DNA from: Dialister hominis
Lineage (GTDB): Bacteria; Bacillota; Negativicutes; Veillonellales; Dialisteraceae
Length of the DNA stretch: 64,000 nucleotides
Reading direction: 5' to 3'
NCBI RefSeq assembly: GCF_007164725.1
Contig: NZ_AP019697.1
Span: 1,585,501-1,649,500, forward strand
Below are positions 55,386 through 64,000 of the stretch, piece by piece (position 1 is the first letter of the stretch; every line of letters starts with the position of its first letter). Below the pieces are notes generated by a model. It searched no databases, was not told where the DNA came from, and saw only the letters and a list, made by a program, of their open reading frames with translations. A program made the translations under genes and the position numbers.

Positions 55386-55943
55386 ATGAAACTGGAAAAT
55401 ATCGTCATATACTGCGGCTCGCACTTCGGAGCCGAACTCTCCTATGCATCCTTTGCCGGAGAACTCGCTGAAGCCATTGCCAAGAGCGGCCGCACCATCA
55501 CATACGGCGGCGGCACTGTCGGCCTCATGGGCATCGTCGCTGACGCAGCCATGGCAGCAGGCGGCAAAGTCATCGGCGTCATTCCCGAAGTCTTCATCCT
55601 GAAGGAACAGGCACACCGCGGCATCACAGAGCTCATCGAAGTCCCCGACATGGTCGAAAGAAAGAAAATCATGATAGGATCCGGCCATGCCTTCATCGCC
55701 CTTCCCGGAGGCCCTGGCACGCTGGAGGAATTCTCCGATACCATAAGCCACCTGCGCATTTACGGAGAAGGGAAACGTCCGCCCGTCATCATTGCGAACG
55801 TCGACGGCTTCTACGATCCCCTCCTCTCCCTCATCAATGCATGGGAAGAAGAAGGCTTCATGGAAGAAGGCGACCGCGATAACATTTTCATCTGCAGCAG
55901 CGTCGATGAAATCATGAAAGTCATTTCCGACCACGAAATCTGA
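55386..55943 (+). CDS. LOG-family protein (putative cytokinin riboside phosphoribohydrolase)
   Basis: A 185-residue Rossmann-type protein. The family hallmarks are present: YCGSHFGAE, GGGTVGLMG, and the phosphate-binding ALPGGPGTLEEFSD motif (about residue 103-116), with the two arginines of the catalytic region in ERKKIM and nearby. Such enzymes cleave 5'-nucleotides to free base and ribose 5-phosphate; in bacteria the physiological substrate is often AMP. The ATG at 55386 has AGGAACTC upstream; an upstream extension has no family homology. It starts a plus-strand series of four genes. Confidence 0.9.
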   Translation: MKLENIVIYCGSHFGAELSYASFAGELAEAIAKSGRTITYGGGTVGLMGIVADAAMAAGGKVIGVIPEVFILKEQAHRGITELIEVPDMVERKKIMIGSGHAFIALPGGPGTLEEFSDTISHLRIYGEGKRPPVIIANVDGFYDPLLSLINAWEEEGFMEEGDRDNIFICSSVDEIMKVISDHEI

Positions 55944-56030
55944 TTTCCATTCCTTATATTTCCATTCCTTATATATAGAGCGGATGGGAATGGTATAATA
56001 ATAAAGCAAACTCAATTTGGGAGGTACAAC

Positions 56031-56765
56031 ATGAAAGTCACAGCAGACGATCGTCTTTTTGAAGAAATCCCCGGCCTTTGCATCGGCATCATTGCCCTTC
56101 GTGCAGCCGACAACCGCGGACTGAACCGCGAAGCAGAACTCTTCCGCCGCAGATGCTGCACGGAAGCCAACCTGCTCCTGAAAATGAACCCCGGCATGGC
56201 AGATGGAGACATCGCATCCTACCAGAAAGCTTTTGAAACCCTTGGCGAAGAAGGAAAATCTTCTGCCCTTGAAACTGTCATCCGCGAATACAAGAAAGGC
56301 CTTGGCATCGCTGAGGAAGAAGAAACGGACGATGACATTGAAATCCTTACCGCACCGAAGCAGGCATCCATGGATGAACTGGCAGGCTCGGACATTCTCC
56401 CCCGCGTCAATCCGGTCATGGACATGGTCCGCGGCGGCATGCTGAAATTCCACGTCGACATCCATGCCTACGATATGGGAAGAAATGACGACGTCCTCAG
56501 GATCGAACGCACCGAAAACGGCGCACGCGTCACCCTGGGAGACAAAGTCTCTGAAAACGCTTGGCTGACTGACGGCGAAGAAGCAGGCGCCGTCAACGAA
56601 GACTCTGAAAACATCCTCGTCCTCATCACAGGATTCGGGGAAAGCCGCAAAAAGGTCGCTGTTGCAAGAAATGAACTTGCCCGCCGCCTGAAATCCGCCT
56701 TTGACCGCTCCGTCGAAGTAGGCTGGATCGAAGCCAGCCCGCATGAATTCACCTCGGCTATCTGA
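56031..56765 (+). CDS. B3/B4 domain-like protein (putative)
   Basis: A 244-residue protein with no certain assignment. The start MKVTADDRLFEEIPGLCIGI followed by NRGLNREAELFRR resembles B3/B4 tRNA-binding domain proteins related to the phenylalanyl-tRNA synthetase beta subunit. The C-terminal part includes VRGGMLKFHVDIHAYDMG and NVLITGFGESRK-like sequence, as in the substrate-binding part of such domains. A central acidic stretch EEEETDDD is near residue 97. GGGAGG precedes the start, and an extended -10 (TGGTATAAT, 55991-55999) stands upstream. Next, 7 bp downstream, is an exonuclease gene. Confidence 0.55.
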   Translation: MKVTADDRLFEEIPGLCIGIIALRAADNRGLNREAELFRRRCCTEANLLLKMNPGMADGDIASYQKAFETLGEEGKSSALETVIREYKKGLGIAEEEETDDDIEILTAPKQASMDELAGSDILPRVNPVMDMVRGGMLKFHVDIHAYDMGRNDDVLRIERTENGARVTLGDKVSENAWLTDGEEAGAVNEDSENILVLITGFGESRKKVAVARNELARRLKSAFDRSVEVGWIEASPHEFTSAI

Positions 56766-56772
56766 GGCATCC

Positions 56773-57360
56773 ATGAAATATATTGCACTTGACTTTGAAA
56801 CGGCGTACTGGGGCCCCGCCAATGCCTGCTCGCTTGGAATCGTCACAAGCGACGGACACGAAGTCATCGATGAATGGTACCATCTCATTCATCCGCTCAG
56901 CCTGAACTTCGATGAAGGCTGCTCGAAAATCAACGGCATCTATCCGGAAGACGTCATCGACGAGGACGAATTTCCCTACTTCTGGAAGGACATCGCCATG
57001 CGCCTTGAGGGCGGCATCGTCTTTGCCCACAACGCGCGCTTCGATATGGGCGTCCTTGCTTCTGCCATTGATACATACCAGCTTCCCGACATCCACTTCC
57101 GCTACGGCGACACCGTCGTCCTTTCCAGAAAACTCTGGGCGGACCTGCCGAACCATAAGCTGAACACCGTCGCCGAAGAGCTGGGTTTCACATTCAACCA
57201 TCATCAGGAGTTAGATGATGCAAGAGCCTGCGAATACATCGTAAGGAGCGCCATCGAAAAGACAGGCGCACCCGATGCGGAAGCCCTCATGAAAATGACC
57301 GGCCAGCAGCTGAAGCGCTTCGCCATCAAGCGCGGCGCCAAACGCCTTCTTGCACCGTGA
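56773..57360 (+). CDS. DEDDh-family 3'-5' exonuclease (DnaQ-like)
   Basis: A 195-residue single-domain exonuclease. The catalytic residues are D7 and E9 in ALDFETAYWG, an Asp in HNARFDMGVL, and His and Asp in HHQELDDARACEY. The start at 56773 begins MKYIALDFETA; no strong ribosome-binding site is present, but translation may be coupled to the preceding gene 7 bp away. It resembles the epsilon-type proofreading exonuclease but is not fused to a polymerase. It could act in DNA repair or RNA turnover. Confidence 0.88.
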   Translation: MKYIALDFETAYWGPANACSLGIVTSDGHEVIDEWYHLIHPLSLNFDEGCSKINGIYPEDVIDEDEFPYFWKDIAMRLEGGIVFAHNARFDMGVLASAIDTYQLPDIHFRYGDTVVLSRKLWADLPNHKLNTVAEELGFTFNHHQELDDARACEYIVRSAIEKTGAPDAEALMKMTGQQLKRFAIKRGAKRLLAP

Positions 57361-57372
57361 AAGGAGATCCCT

Positions 57373-57825
57373 ATGATATCCTGTATCCTTGCCGTCCCGT
57401 GCGGCCATCTGAAACTGACAGAAGAAAACGGATTCATCACTGCATGTGACTGGACAGAGGAAGCACCCTTCCCTGCCGAGACCGCGCTTCTTAAAAAAGC
57501 AGAAAAGGAACTGGAGGAATACTTCAAGGGAAAAAGGAAGACCTTCGACCTTCCCGTGCAACCCAAAGGAACTGCCTTTGAGAAGGACGTGTGGAGCGTA
57601 CTTGAAAAGATTCCTTACGGACATCTCATGACTTACGGGGAAATCGCCAAGGAAATCGGCCGCCCCAAAGCCTCCCGCGCCGTAGGAAATGCCTGCGGCA
57701 AGAATCCCGTCTGCGTCATCATCCCCTGCCACAGAGTCGTAGGGAAAAATAATGACGGCGGTTATTCTAACGGCATGAAGTACAAGTATGCCCTATGGAA
57801 AGAAGAAGGAATTGAGAGGAAATAA
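57373..57825 (+). CDS. ogt: Methylated-DNA--[protein]-cysteine S-methyltransferase
   Basis: A 150-residue suicide repair protein. The active-site motif IIPCHRVVG contains the acceptor Cys119, and YGEIAKEIGRPKASRAVGNA forms the recognition helix region. It transfers the methyl from O6-methylguanine to itself. AAGGAGATC precedes the start, and it follows the exonuclease gene by 12 bp, so it likely shares that transcript. A MITE-like element begins 5 bp after its stop codon. Confidence 0.93.
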   Translation: MISCILAVPCGHLKLTEENGFITACDWTEEAPFPAETALLKKAEKELEEYFKGKRKTFDLPVQPKGTAFEKDVWSVLEKIPYGHLMTYGEIAKEIGRPKASRAVGNACGKNPVCVIIPCHRVVGKNNDGGYSNGMKYKYALWKEEGIERK

Positions 57826-57829
57826 AGAA

Positions 57830-58079
57830 GGGGCTGTGACAAAATTCGTTAAAACGCTGCTTCTCCCTTTTCTCGAGCAAAGCGAGGTTTAAGGGTGTTA
57901 ACCTTGCTCCGAAGGAGAAGGTCCCGGCGAAGCCGGGGAATACAGTAGTTCTCGAGTGAAGCGAGGTTTTGTAGTTTTCAGACAGAACCAATAAATACAC
58001 ATGTTGGATAATCCTCTAATGGAATATTCCAATAGAAAAAAGGCTGTGGCAAAATGATTACACATTTTGTCACAGCCCC
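57830..58079. mobile_element. MITE-like element related to the IS1182-type elements
   Basis: A 250-bp element with terminal inverted repeats GGGGCTGTGACAAAAT (57830-57845) and ATTTTGTCACAGCCCC (58064-58079), the same ends as the insertion sequences at 27 and 30 kb. Its right end is the same kind of hairpin (58042-58077), and its left end continues ATTCG as on the non-hairpin IS end. It holds no gene. Inside are small stems (CTCGAGCAAAGCGAG and CTCGAGTGAAGCGAG) and CCCGGCGAAGCCGGG. No transposase is present, so it would depend on the intact copies. No target duplication is visible. Confidence 0.75.
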
Positions 58080-58263
58080 TTTTTTGTGTGGGGATATGGG
58101 ATTGGGGAACAGGCAAACTTAGCGCATAAACGATTGATGGAGCAAAACCAAACAACCAGCCTTCGGCTGAGGTAATCAACCCTATCCGCCCTTCGGGCAC
58201 CTTCCCCGTCTGGGAAGGCGAGTATTTCGCCATCTGGGGACATCACACAGTTTCCTGATTCCT
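58080..58263. repeat. Intergenic repeat with small stem-loops
   Basis: No gene is supported. The stretch contains AGCCTTCGGCT, CGCCCTTCGGGC-like and CCTTCCCCGTCTGGGAAGG stems, of the type scattered in intergenic regions of gut Firmicutes. It separates the MITE from the convergent HAD gene. Confidence 0.45.
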
Positions 58264-58962
58264 TTATCTCTCTCCGCAAAGGAGGAGTTTTCTCAGGTCT
58301 TCTACTGTGTCGGCTACTTTTTCTGCGCCGGCTTCTTCGAGTTCCTGTCTGCTGCCGTATCCGTAAGCGACGCCTACGCCGGGGAGGCTGTTGGCTTTGG
58401 CGCCCAGGATGTCGTAGTTTGTGTCGCCAATCATGACGGTCCTGCCCGCCAGACTTTCTGCATTTCCATTACCGGAAAGCTGGCCCATGGCTTTGTGGAT
58501 GATTTCTGCTTTCTGGCCGCGGCTGGCTTTCTTGGTGAGTTCGTCGCCGATGCCGCTTCCGCAGATGACGTCGAAGGCGTCGGTGAAGCCGAAGCGGTCG
58601 ATGATTTTTCTTACGAAGGGTTCCGGCTTGCTCGATGCGACGGCGAGGACTTTTCCTTCCTTCTTGAGATCATAGAGAAGGTCTCCGATGCCGTCATAGG
58701 CTTCGCAGTCATAGAGTCCGCCTTCGTCTTCATACAGTTTCCTAAAGGCAGTGACGGCGGTGACGATCTGCTCGTCGGTCATGCCGTAGAGTTTTTTCAT
58801 CTGCACATTGAGAGGCGGGCCGATGAAGCTGTGGAGCTTTTCTGCATCTTCTTCATGAATGCCTGCCTGATCGAGGCCGTACTTTACGGCTTTGACGATG
58901 CCCGGAGCGGATTCGGAAATCGTTCCGTCCAGGTCGAAGAAGTAGTAATTGTAAGAGTCCAT
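58264..58962 (-). CDS. HAD-superfamily hydrolase (phosphoglycolate phosphatase-like)
   Basis: A 232-residue HAD protein. Motif I is FFDLDGTISES (nucleophile D10), motif II a Ser in LAVASSKPEPF, motif III a Lys in the LTKKASRGQKAEI region, and motif IV GDTNYDILGAKAN. The cap is of the four-helix Gph/PpaX type. It probably removes phosphate from small metabolites such as phosphoglycolate or nucleotides; the substrate is undetermined. The start at 58962 has GAAAGGAG upstream. Downstream lie repeats and no clear terminator. Confidence 0.9.
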   Translation of the reverse strand: MDSYNYYFFDLDGTISESAPGIVKAVKYGLDQAGIHEEDAEKLHSFIGPPLNVQMKKLYGMTDEQIVTAVTAFRKLYEDEGGLYDCEAYDGIGDLLYDLKKEGKVLAVASSKPEPFVRKIIDRFGFTDAFDVICGSGIGDELTKKASRGQKAEIIHKAMGQLSGNGNAESLAGRTVMIGDTNYDILGAKANSLPGVGVAYGYGSRQELEEAGAEKVADTVEDLRKLLLCGER

Positions 58963-58982
58963 GGCTCTCCTTTCAGGGAATA

Positions 58983-59020
58983 AAAGGGCTCCCGGCTTTG
59001 TACCGGGAGTCTCTTTTTAT
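58983..59020 (-). terminator. Terminator after the TetR gene
   Basis: GGCTCCCGG and CCGGGAGTC form a stem with TTTTA on the minus strand, a short distance after the TetR stop. Confidence 0.7.
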
Positions 59021-59032
59021 GGTTTTCTGTTT

Positions 59033-59686
59033 TTATTTTACACCGTGCATGATTTCTTTCAAGTATTCTTTCTTCTCGTTCTTCTCTTCTGCATTGTCCA
59101 GAAGGATGTCTACATAGCGGCTCAGCGTATCGGAGTCGGTGTAGTTGGAGATGAAGGAATCGGCCTTGTTGCTTTCCAGAATGATCGGGAATTCAACGGC
59201 GGAGAAAATCTGCATGGCTTTGAGATCCAGATCAGCGGGATCGGTGTATCCGGTAATCTCAGCGATATTCCGGATGACCTTGCTCCAGCACTGGCTGTGC
59301 AGAAGTGACAAGTAAATGAAGTACGTATCCTTGGCATCGTCGCTGGAAGGATTGGAGATGGAGCGGAAAAGTGCCGGGTGCTGGCGGGCGAGATGGAAAT
59401 AGGCGATGATGTACTTCTTCAGCCTTTCCCTCGCCGAGAGCCTCGTATCGTCCAGGTATGCGACGATATTTTCCAGATTGCCCATCATGTATTCCAAAGC
59501 GCAGCCGATCAACTCTTCCTTCGACCCGAAGTAATAACGGACCGAAGCGATATTGACGTCTGCCTCTTTGGCGATCGAGCGGACGGTCGCCTTCTTGAAG
59601 CCTTCCTGCTGAAGAATCTTCACTGTAGCGGCGATCATCTTCTCGCGGACTTTTTCTCCTTTTCCAGTCAGTTTTCTATCACTCAT
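59033..59686 (-). CDS. TetR-family transcriptional regulator
   Basis: A 217-residue regulator. The N-terminal helix-turn-helix is REKMIAATVKILQQEGF...TVRSIAKEADVNIASVRYYFG (residues about 14-55), with a helical ligand-binding domain after it. Its ATG overlaps the stop of the upstream activase gene in ATGA, so the two are translationally coupled. It would then be produced with, and may control, that enzyme gene. The ligand is unknown, possibly a CoA thioester, which is only an inference from context. Confidence 0.9.
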   Translation of the reverse strand: MSDRKLTGKGEKVREKMIAATVKILQQEGFKKATVRSIAKEADVNIASVRYYFGSKEELIGCALEYMMGNLENIVAYLDDTRLSARERLKKYIIAYFHLARQHPALFRSISNPSSDDAKDTYFIYLSLLHSQCWSKVIRNIAEITGYTDPADLDLKAMQIFSAVEFPIILESNKADSFISNYTDSDTLSRYVDILLDNAEEKNEKKEYLKEIMHGVK

Positions 59687-62600
59687 AATGCAGTTCCTTT
59701 TCTCAAACTTACGGTCTTTCTGACGAAGGAGAGATCATCCTTGGATTCGCTCTTCTCGGTCAGGGCGCTCATCATCAGTTTCAAGCGGTTTGCCTGGTTG
59801 ACTTCACTGGCACTGGCATCGCAGTCGAGAGCCAGGAATACAGCTTCCGGATACGCGGAGTGCAGTTTGTGGACCATGCCTTCACCGGTGATATGGTTCG
59901 GCAGGCAGGCAAATGGCTGCAGGCAGACGACGCCGCGGCATTCATGATACAGAAGATCGATCATGTCGGCGGTGAGGAACCAGCCTTCGCCGGCGCGGTT
60001 GCCAAGCGACAGGTACTGGGATGCTCTCTTGGCCATCTTCTCGATGCTTGTGATTTCATGGAAGCGTTTGGAATTCTTCACTGCCTTTTCCAGCGGCTTT
60101 CTGTACCATTCCAGGACGTAGCGGGAGAAGGTATCCTTCAGGTCTTCCCTCATGGAGCCGTCCATGAACTTTCTCTGGAAATGGCTGTCGAGAGAACCGT
60201 AGAGGAAGAAGTCAAGCATGCCGCTCGTTTCGGCTTCCCCGCCGTTCGCTTCGATTGCATGGACGATATCGTTGGATGCGATCGGGCTGAACTTGACGTA
60301 AATTTCACCGACGATGCCGATTCTCGGACGGCGCGGGCTGTCGTTGAGCGGCAGGCGGTCGAAGTCCTTGATGATATTGGCAAGGTTTTTCTTGTACTTG
60401 CGGAAGGATTCACCCTTGAGGATGGATTCGCAGCAGCGGTTCTGCCAGTCGCGGCAGAGGATTTCCGCGCTGCCCGGTGTCAGTTCATACGGACGTGTGC
60501 GGTAGAGGCACTGCTGCAGGGCATCGCCGTAAATGACTGCCTGTACAAGGTTCGTTGCCAGGGACAGCGAGAACTTGAAGCCAGGCTGCGGTTCAAAGCC
60601 CTGTGTGTTCAGGGAAATGACCGGAATCTGGGACAGGCCTGCTTCATCAAGCGCCTTGTGGATGAATCCGATATAGTTCGAAGCACGGCACATGCCGCCC
60701 GTCTGGGACATCATGAGCGCGGTGCGGTTCAGGTCATATTCGCCCGATTTCAGTGCACGCATGAGGGAGCCGATCGTGATGATGGCCGGGTAGCAGGCAT
60801 CATTGTTGACCGAAGCCAGCCCTTCATCGATATCCGCGCGGACCGGGGAAAGGACTTTGACATTATAGCCGGCAGCCCTTGCAGCAGCCTGGATGATCGG
60901 GAAGTGGATCGGGGACATTTCAGGAACGAGGATCGTGTAATCCTTGTCGTTCTTCATTTCCTCGGTAAACTCAGCCTTCGCATAATGGATTTCCGGCACA
61001 TGATCGCTGTCCTGGATTCTTTCCTGGATAGCGGCCTTCAGCGAACGGAGACGGATACGGACAGCGCCGAGGTTCAAGCTCTGGTCGATCTTGAGGCAGG
61101 TGTAGAGACGGTCTCTCTTGCTCATGATTTCCTGAACCTGATCGGTAACGACGGCATCAAGGCCGCAGCCGAAGGAGTTCAGTTCGACGAGCTCAAGATC
61201 CGGATGGCGTGTGACGTATTCAGCTGCCTTGTACAGACGGCTGTGCCAGGTCCACTGGTTCATGACACGCAGATTCGGGAATTCGCCGCCCACCATGGAT
61301 ACGCCGTCTTCGGAAAGGACAGCCATGCCCAGCTGGTTGATGAGGTCAGGAATCGAATGGTTGACCGTCGGGTCGACATGGTACGGACGGCCTGCCAGCA
61401 CGATGCCGATCAGGTGCTTGTCATGGATTTCCTTCAGGATGCGTTCTGTCTCATCGCGGAGCGATTTCCTGTATGCCTCTTCCGCCATTTCGCCTGCATT
61501 CATGGCAGCTTTGAGTTCATCGCCGGAAATGCCCATCGGCTTGAAGAATTCTTTCAGGCGGCCGTAGAGCTGCTTGGGCGCATGGAGCGGAAGGAACGGA
61601 TGGTAGAATGTAGTCTTATATTTGGAGAGGACTTCGTCCATATTGGCCTGGATGTTTTCCGGATACGAAGCGACCATCGGGCAGTTGTAGCTGTTCGTGC
61701 TGCCTTCGTCCGGACCCTTGTCGATGCACGGGTACCAGATGAAATCCGGATGGTGCTTGGCAAGGTCATAGACATGCGCATGGGCAAGCTTGGCCGGGAA
61801 GCATTCGGAATACGAAGGAATCGTTTCCATCGCTTCGGTCGGGATGTCACGCAGCTGTTCGCTGGATGTGACGACACGGTAGCCGAGCTTCGTGAAGAAA
61901 GCATGCCAGTACGGGAAATCTTCGTACATGTTCATTGTACGCGGAATGCCGACGGTGCCTCTCTTGGCCTGGCCCGGTGTCAGGGACTTCCTGTGCCAGA
62001 TCTCGTCGTACTTCCAGCGGTAAATATTCGGGAGCGTGGAATGTGGTGCGCTCTTGCCGGTCAGCATGATAGCGGTGCCTCTCTCGCAGCGGTTGCCGGA
62101 AACGAAGGCACGTCCGTCGCTGAAGCGGGTAATCGTAACCATGCAGTGGTTGCCGCAGCCCGGGCAGCGTTTCATTTCATTCGTGAGTGACAGGCTCTTC
62201 AGCTTTTCAGGGGTGACGAGCGAGGTCACATGGCCTTCCGGACATTTATCTTTCGTAATCAGCGCAATACCGTAAGCGCCCATCAGCCCTGCGACATCCG
62301 GACGGATGACATGGCAGCCGAGGAGCAGTTCCAGTGCGCGGAGGACGGCATCATTATAGAACGTACCGCCCTGGACGACGACCTTATTGCCAAGATCAGC
62401 CGCAGTACGCAGGCGGATGACTTTGTACAGCGCATTCTTGATGACAGAATAGGAAAGGCCGGCAGAAATGTCTGCGACCAATACACCGTTCTTCTGCGCT
62501 TCACGGACACGGGAGTTCATGAAGACCGTGCAGCGGGAGCCCAGGTCGACCGGGTGCCTGGCTGTCAGAGCGATGCGTGCAAATTCCTTGACGTCCATGC

Positions 62601-63981
62601 CAAGGGACTGTGCAAATGTATCGAGGAAGGAACCGCAGCCGGAAGAGCATGCTTCATTCAGAAGAATGTCGTCGACAGCGCCGTCCTTGATGCGGCAGCA
62701 CTTCATATCCTGGCCGCCGATATCCAGAATCGTGGAAACATCCGGCAGGAAGTGCTTGGCGCCTCTGTAGTGCGCCATCGTTTCGACTTCGCCTACATCC
62801 GCTTCGAGCGCTCTCTTGATCAGCTCTTCACCGTAGCCGGTGACACCCGCGCCGCAGATGACGGCTTCCTTCGGGAGCTTGTCATAGAGGTCCGTCAGGA
62901 TCTTCCTGGCACCGTTCAGCGGAGTACCCTTATTTCCTGCATAGTATTCATAAAGGATATTGCCTTCCCTGTCGAGAAGGACAGCCTTGATCGTTGTGGA
63001 ACCAGCGTCGATGCCGAGCCATACCGGGCCTTTTGCCTTGGAAATATCGGCTCTTGGCGCATGGAAACGAGCATGGCGTTCCTTGAATTCCTTGTAATCT
63101 TCTTCCGTTGCAAAAAACGGCGGGAGCGTCTTGGCATTGCCCAGATCGGATTCCTCCGAGTTCTCCACCTTCGTCAGCCAGCTGTCAAGATCGAGCGGCT
63201 TGTCGTGGCAGGCAGAAACAGCAGCGCCGATAGCGACATACAGTTCGCCGTGTTCCGGAACGATCATATCCTCGTCCTTGATATCCAGAGTCTTCTGGAA
63301 ACGTTCGCGAAGGATCGGCTGGAACGTCAAAGGACCACCAAGGAATGCTACCTTGCCGTGGATCGGGCGTCCGCAGGTCAGGCCGGAAATCGTCTGATTG
63401 ACGACGGACTGGAAAACGGACAGTGCAATGTCTTCATGAGAGACGCCTTCATTCAAGAGCGCCTGGATATCTGTCTTGGCGAAAACGCCGCAGCGGGAAG
63501 CGATCGGGTAGATTTCCTTCGCCTTCTCGGCCATCTTTCCAAGGCCTGCTGCATCGACAGAAAGAAGAGATGCCATACGGTCGATGAATGCGCCCGTGCC
63601 GCCTGCGCATGCGCCATTCATACGCTGATCGACACCATTTCTCAGGTACGTGATCTTCTCATCTTCGCCGCCCAGCTCGATGATGACATCCGTATCCGGA
63701 TTGAACGTGCGGATTGCCTTCGTTTCCGCCAGGATTTCCTGACAGAAAGGCAGTCCCATCATCTTTGCAAGTCCCATGCCGCCGCTTCCGGAAATGGACG
63801 CGGTGATACGGTAACCCGAATAATCCTTCTGAAGTTCCTTCAAAAGGGAAATCGTCGCGCTTCTGATATCGGACATATGACGCTGGTACCGTCCGAAAAG
63901 CAGTTTCAGGTATGGCGACAGGGCCACGACTTTGACCGTGGTCGAACCTACGTCGATACCGACATGGATAACAGGTTTCAT
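59683..63981 (-). CDS. Large 2-hydroxyacyl-CoA dehydratase activase-related fusion protein
   Basis: A 1432-residue protein. Two ASKHA ATPase (BadF/BadG/HgdC) domains come first: domain 1 (about 5-260) with GIDVGSTTVKVVAL and GACAGGTGAFI, and domain 2 (about 325-585) with GIDAGSTTIKAVLL, LDIGGQDMK and EACSSGCGSFLDTF. Each keeps the two cysteines (CAGG/SRCGVF and CSSGCG/SRCTVF) that bind a shared 4Fe-4S cluster in HgdC. A DUF2229 region (about 680-900) and a C-terminal HgdB-like part (NSFGCGLDAV, SQTGGMCRASNYIGF) follow. Such proteins are typical of anaerobes; the electron acceptor and substrate are unknown. The start at 63981 follows CCAGGAGG. Confidence 0.9.
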   Translation of the reverse strand: MKPVIHVGIDVGSTTVKVVALSPYLKLLFGRYQRHMSDIRSATISLLKELQKDYSGYRITASISGSGGMGLAKMMGLPFCQEILAETKAIRTFNPDTDVIIELGGEDEKITYLRNGVDQRMNGACAGGTGAFIDRMASLLSVDAAGLGKMAEKAKEIYPIASRCGVFAKTDIQALLNEGVSHEDIALSVFQSVVNQTISGLTCGRPIHGKVAFLGGPLTFQPILRERFQKTLDIKDEDMIVPEHGELYVAIGAAVSACHDKPLDLDSWLTKVENSEESDLGNAKTLPPFFATEEDYKEFKERHARFHAPRADISKAKGPVWLGIDAGSTTIKAVLLDREGNILYEYYAGNKGTPLNGARKILTDLYDKLPKEAVICGAGVTGYGEELIKRALEADVGEVETMAHYRGAKHFLPDVSTILDIGGQDMKCCRIKDGAVDDILLNEACSSGCGSFLDTFAQSLGMDVKEFARIALTARHPVDLGSRCTVFMNSRVREAQKNGVLVADISAGLSYSVIKNALYKVIRLRTAADLGNKVVVQGGTFYNDAVLRALELLLGCHVIRPDVAGLMGAYGIALITKDKCPEGHVTSLVTPEKLKSLSLTNEMKRCPGCGNHCMVTITRFSDGRAFVSGNRCERGTAIMLTGKSAPHSTLPNIYRWKYDEIWHRKSLTPGQAKRGTVGIPRTMNMYEDFPYWHAFFTKLGYRVVTSSEQLRDIPTEAMETIPSYSECFPAKLAHAHVYDLAKHHPDFIWYPCIDKGPDEGSTNSYNCPMVASYPENIQANMDEVLSKYKTTFYHPFLPLHAPKQLYGRLKEFFKPMGISGDELKAAMNAGEMAEEAYRKSLRDETERILKEIHDKHLIGIVLAGRPYHVDPTVNHSIPDLINQLGMAVLSEDGVSMVGGEFPNLRVMNQWTWHSRLYKAAEYVTRHPDLELVELNSFGCGLDAVVTDQVQEIMSKRDRLYTCLKIDQSLNLGAVRIRLRSLKAAIQERIQDSDHVPEIHYAKAEFTEEMKNDKDYTILVPEMSPIHFPIIQAAARAAGYNVKVLSPVRADIDEGLASVNNDACYPAIITIGSLMRALKSGEYDLNRTALMMSQTGGMCRASNYIGFIHKALDEAGLSQIPVISLNTQGFEPQPGFKFSLSLATNLVQAVIYGDALQQCLYRTRPYELTPGSAEILCRDWQNRCCESILKGESFRKYKKNLANIIKDFDRLPLNDSPRRPRIGIVGEIYVKFSPIASNDIVHAIEANGGEAETSGMLDFFLYGSLDSHFQRKFMDGSMREDLKDTFSRYVLEWYRKPLEKAVKNSKRFHEITSIEKMAKRASQYLSLGNRAGEGWFLTADMIDLLYHECRGVVCLQPFACLPNHITGEGMVHKLHSAYPEAVFLALDCDASASEVNQANRLKLMMSALTEKSESKDDLSFVRKTVSLRKGTAL

Positions 63982-64000
63982 GGAATAACCTCCTGGACTC

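Overview
The window reads as chromosome of a low-to-medium GC Firmicute, most likely a Negativicute of the Dialister/Veillonellaceae type. The reasons are a T-box leader, the AddAB nuclease (not RecBCD), a Firmicutes-style S10-spc-alpha cluster that lacks rpsD, a large 2-hydroxyacyl-CoA dehydratase activase fusion typical of anaerobic amino-acid fermenters, and an ArnT-like glycosyltransferase that hints at an outer envelope. The genus is inferred and was not tested by search.

Layout. 1-5.3 kb: a LysR regulator, then a promoter and T-box leader controlling two PLP-dependent C-S lyases, then an MFS exporter. 5.4-12.8 kb: addB-addA. 12.8-16.4 kb: an orphan amino-acid binding lipoprotein, an MFS symporter, a YitT-family protein and tRNA-Ser(UGA). 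16.4-20.8 kb: a MoxR/DUF58/transglutaminase operon. 20.8-27 kb: two tandem auxin-efflux-type carriers, an OmpR-type two-component pair and an ArnT-like glycosyltransferase. 27-32.2 kb: two nearly identical insertion sequences in inverted orientation. Between them lie an atypical tRNA-Cys gene with its own promoter and terminator, a small patch of repeats and a DUF805 membrane protein.

32.2-46.9 kb, minus strand: the S10-spc-alpha ribosomal cluster, rpsJ through rplQ, including secY, adk, map, infA, rpmJ and rpoA. 46.9-50.5 kb: this part separates rpsJ from tuf. It holds a DUF389 membrane protein on the plus strand, a frameshifted ISL3-type element, and the 176-bp end of a third copy of the 27-kb insertion sequence. 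50.5-55.1 kb, minus strand: the str operon (L7Ae-like, rpsL, rpsG, fusA, tuf) with its own consensus promoter.

55.4-57.8 kb: LOG-family protein, B3/B4-like protein, DEDDh exonuclease and Ogt. 57.8-58.3 kb: a 250-bp MITE-like element whose ends match the insertion sequence, plus other repeats. 58.3-64 kb, minus strand: HAD phosphatase, TetR regulator and a 1432-residue CoA-enzyme activase.

The most interesting points are the atypical tRNA-Cys, which has a bulged T-stem, a non-standard anticodon arm and no GG in the D-loop, and the recurring hairpin GGCTGTGACAAAATG...CATTTTGTCACAGCC. That hairpin forms one end of the insertion sequence and of the MITE, stands alone after a two-component operon, and sits just behind the stop codons of several operons, where it looks able to act as a terminator. 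No CRISPR array, prophage or restriction system was seen.
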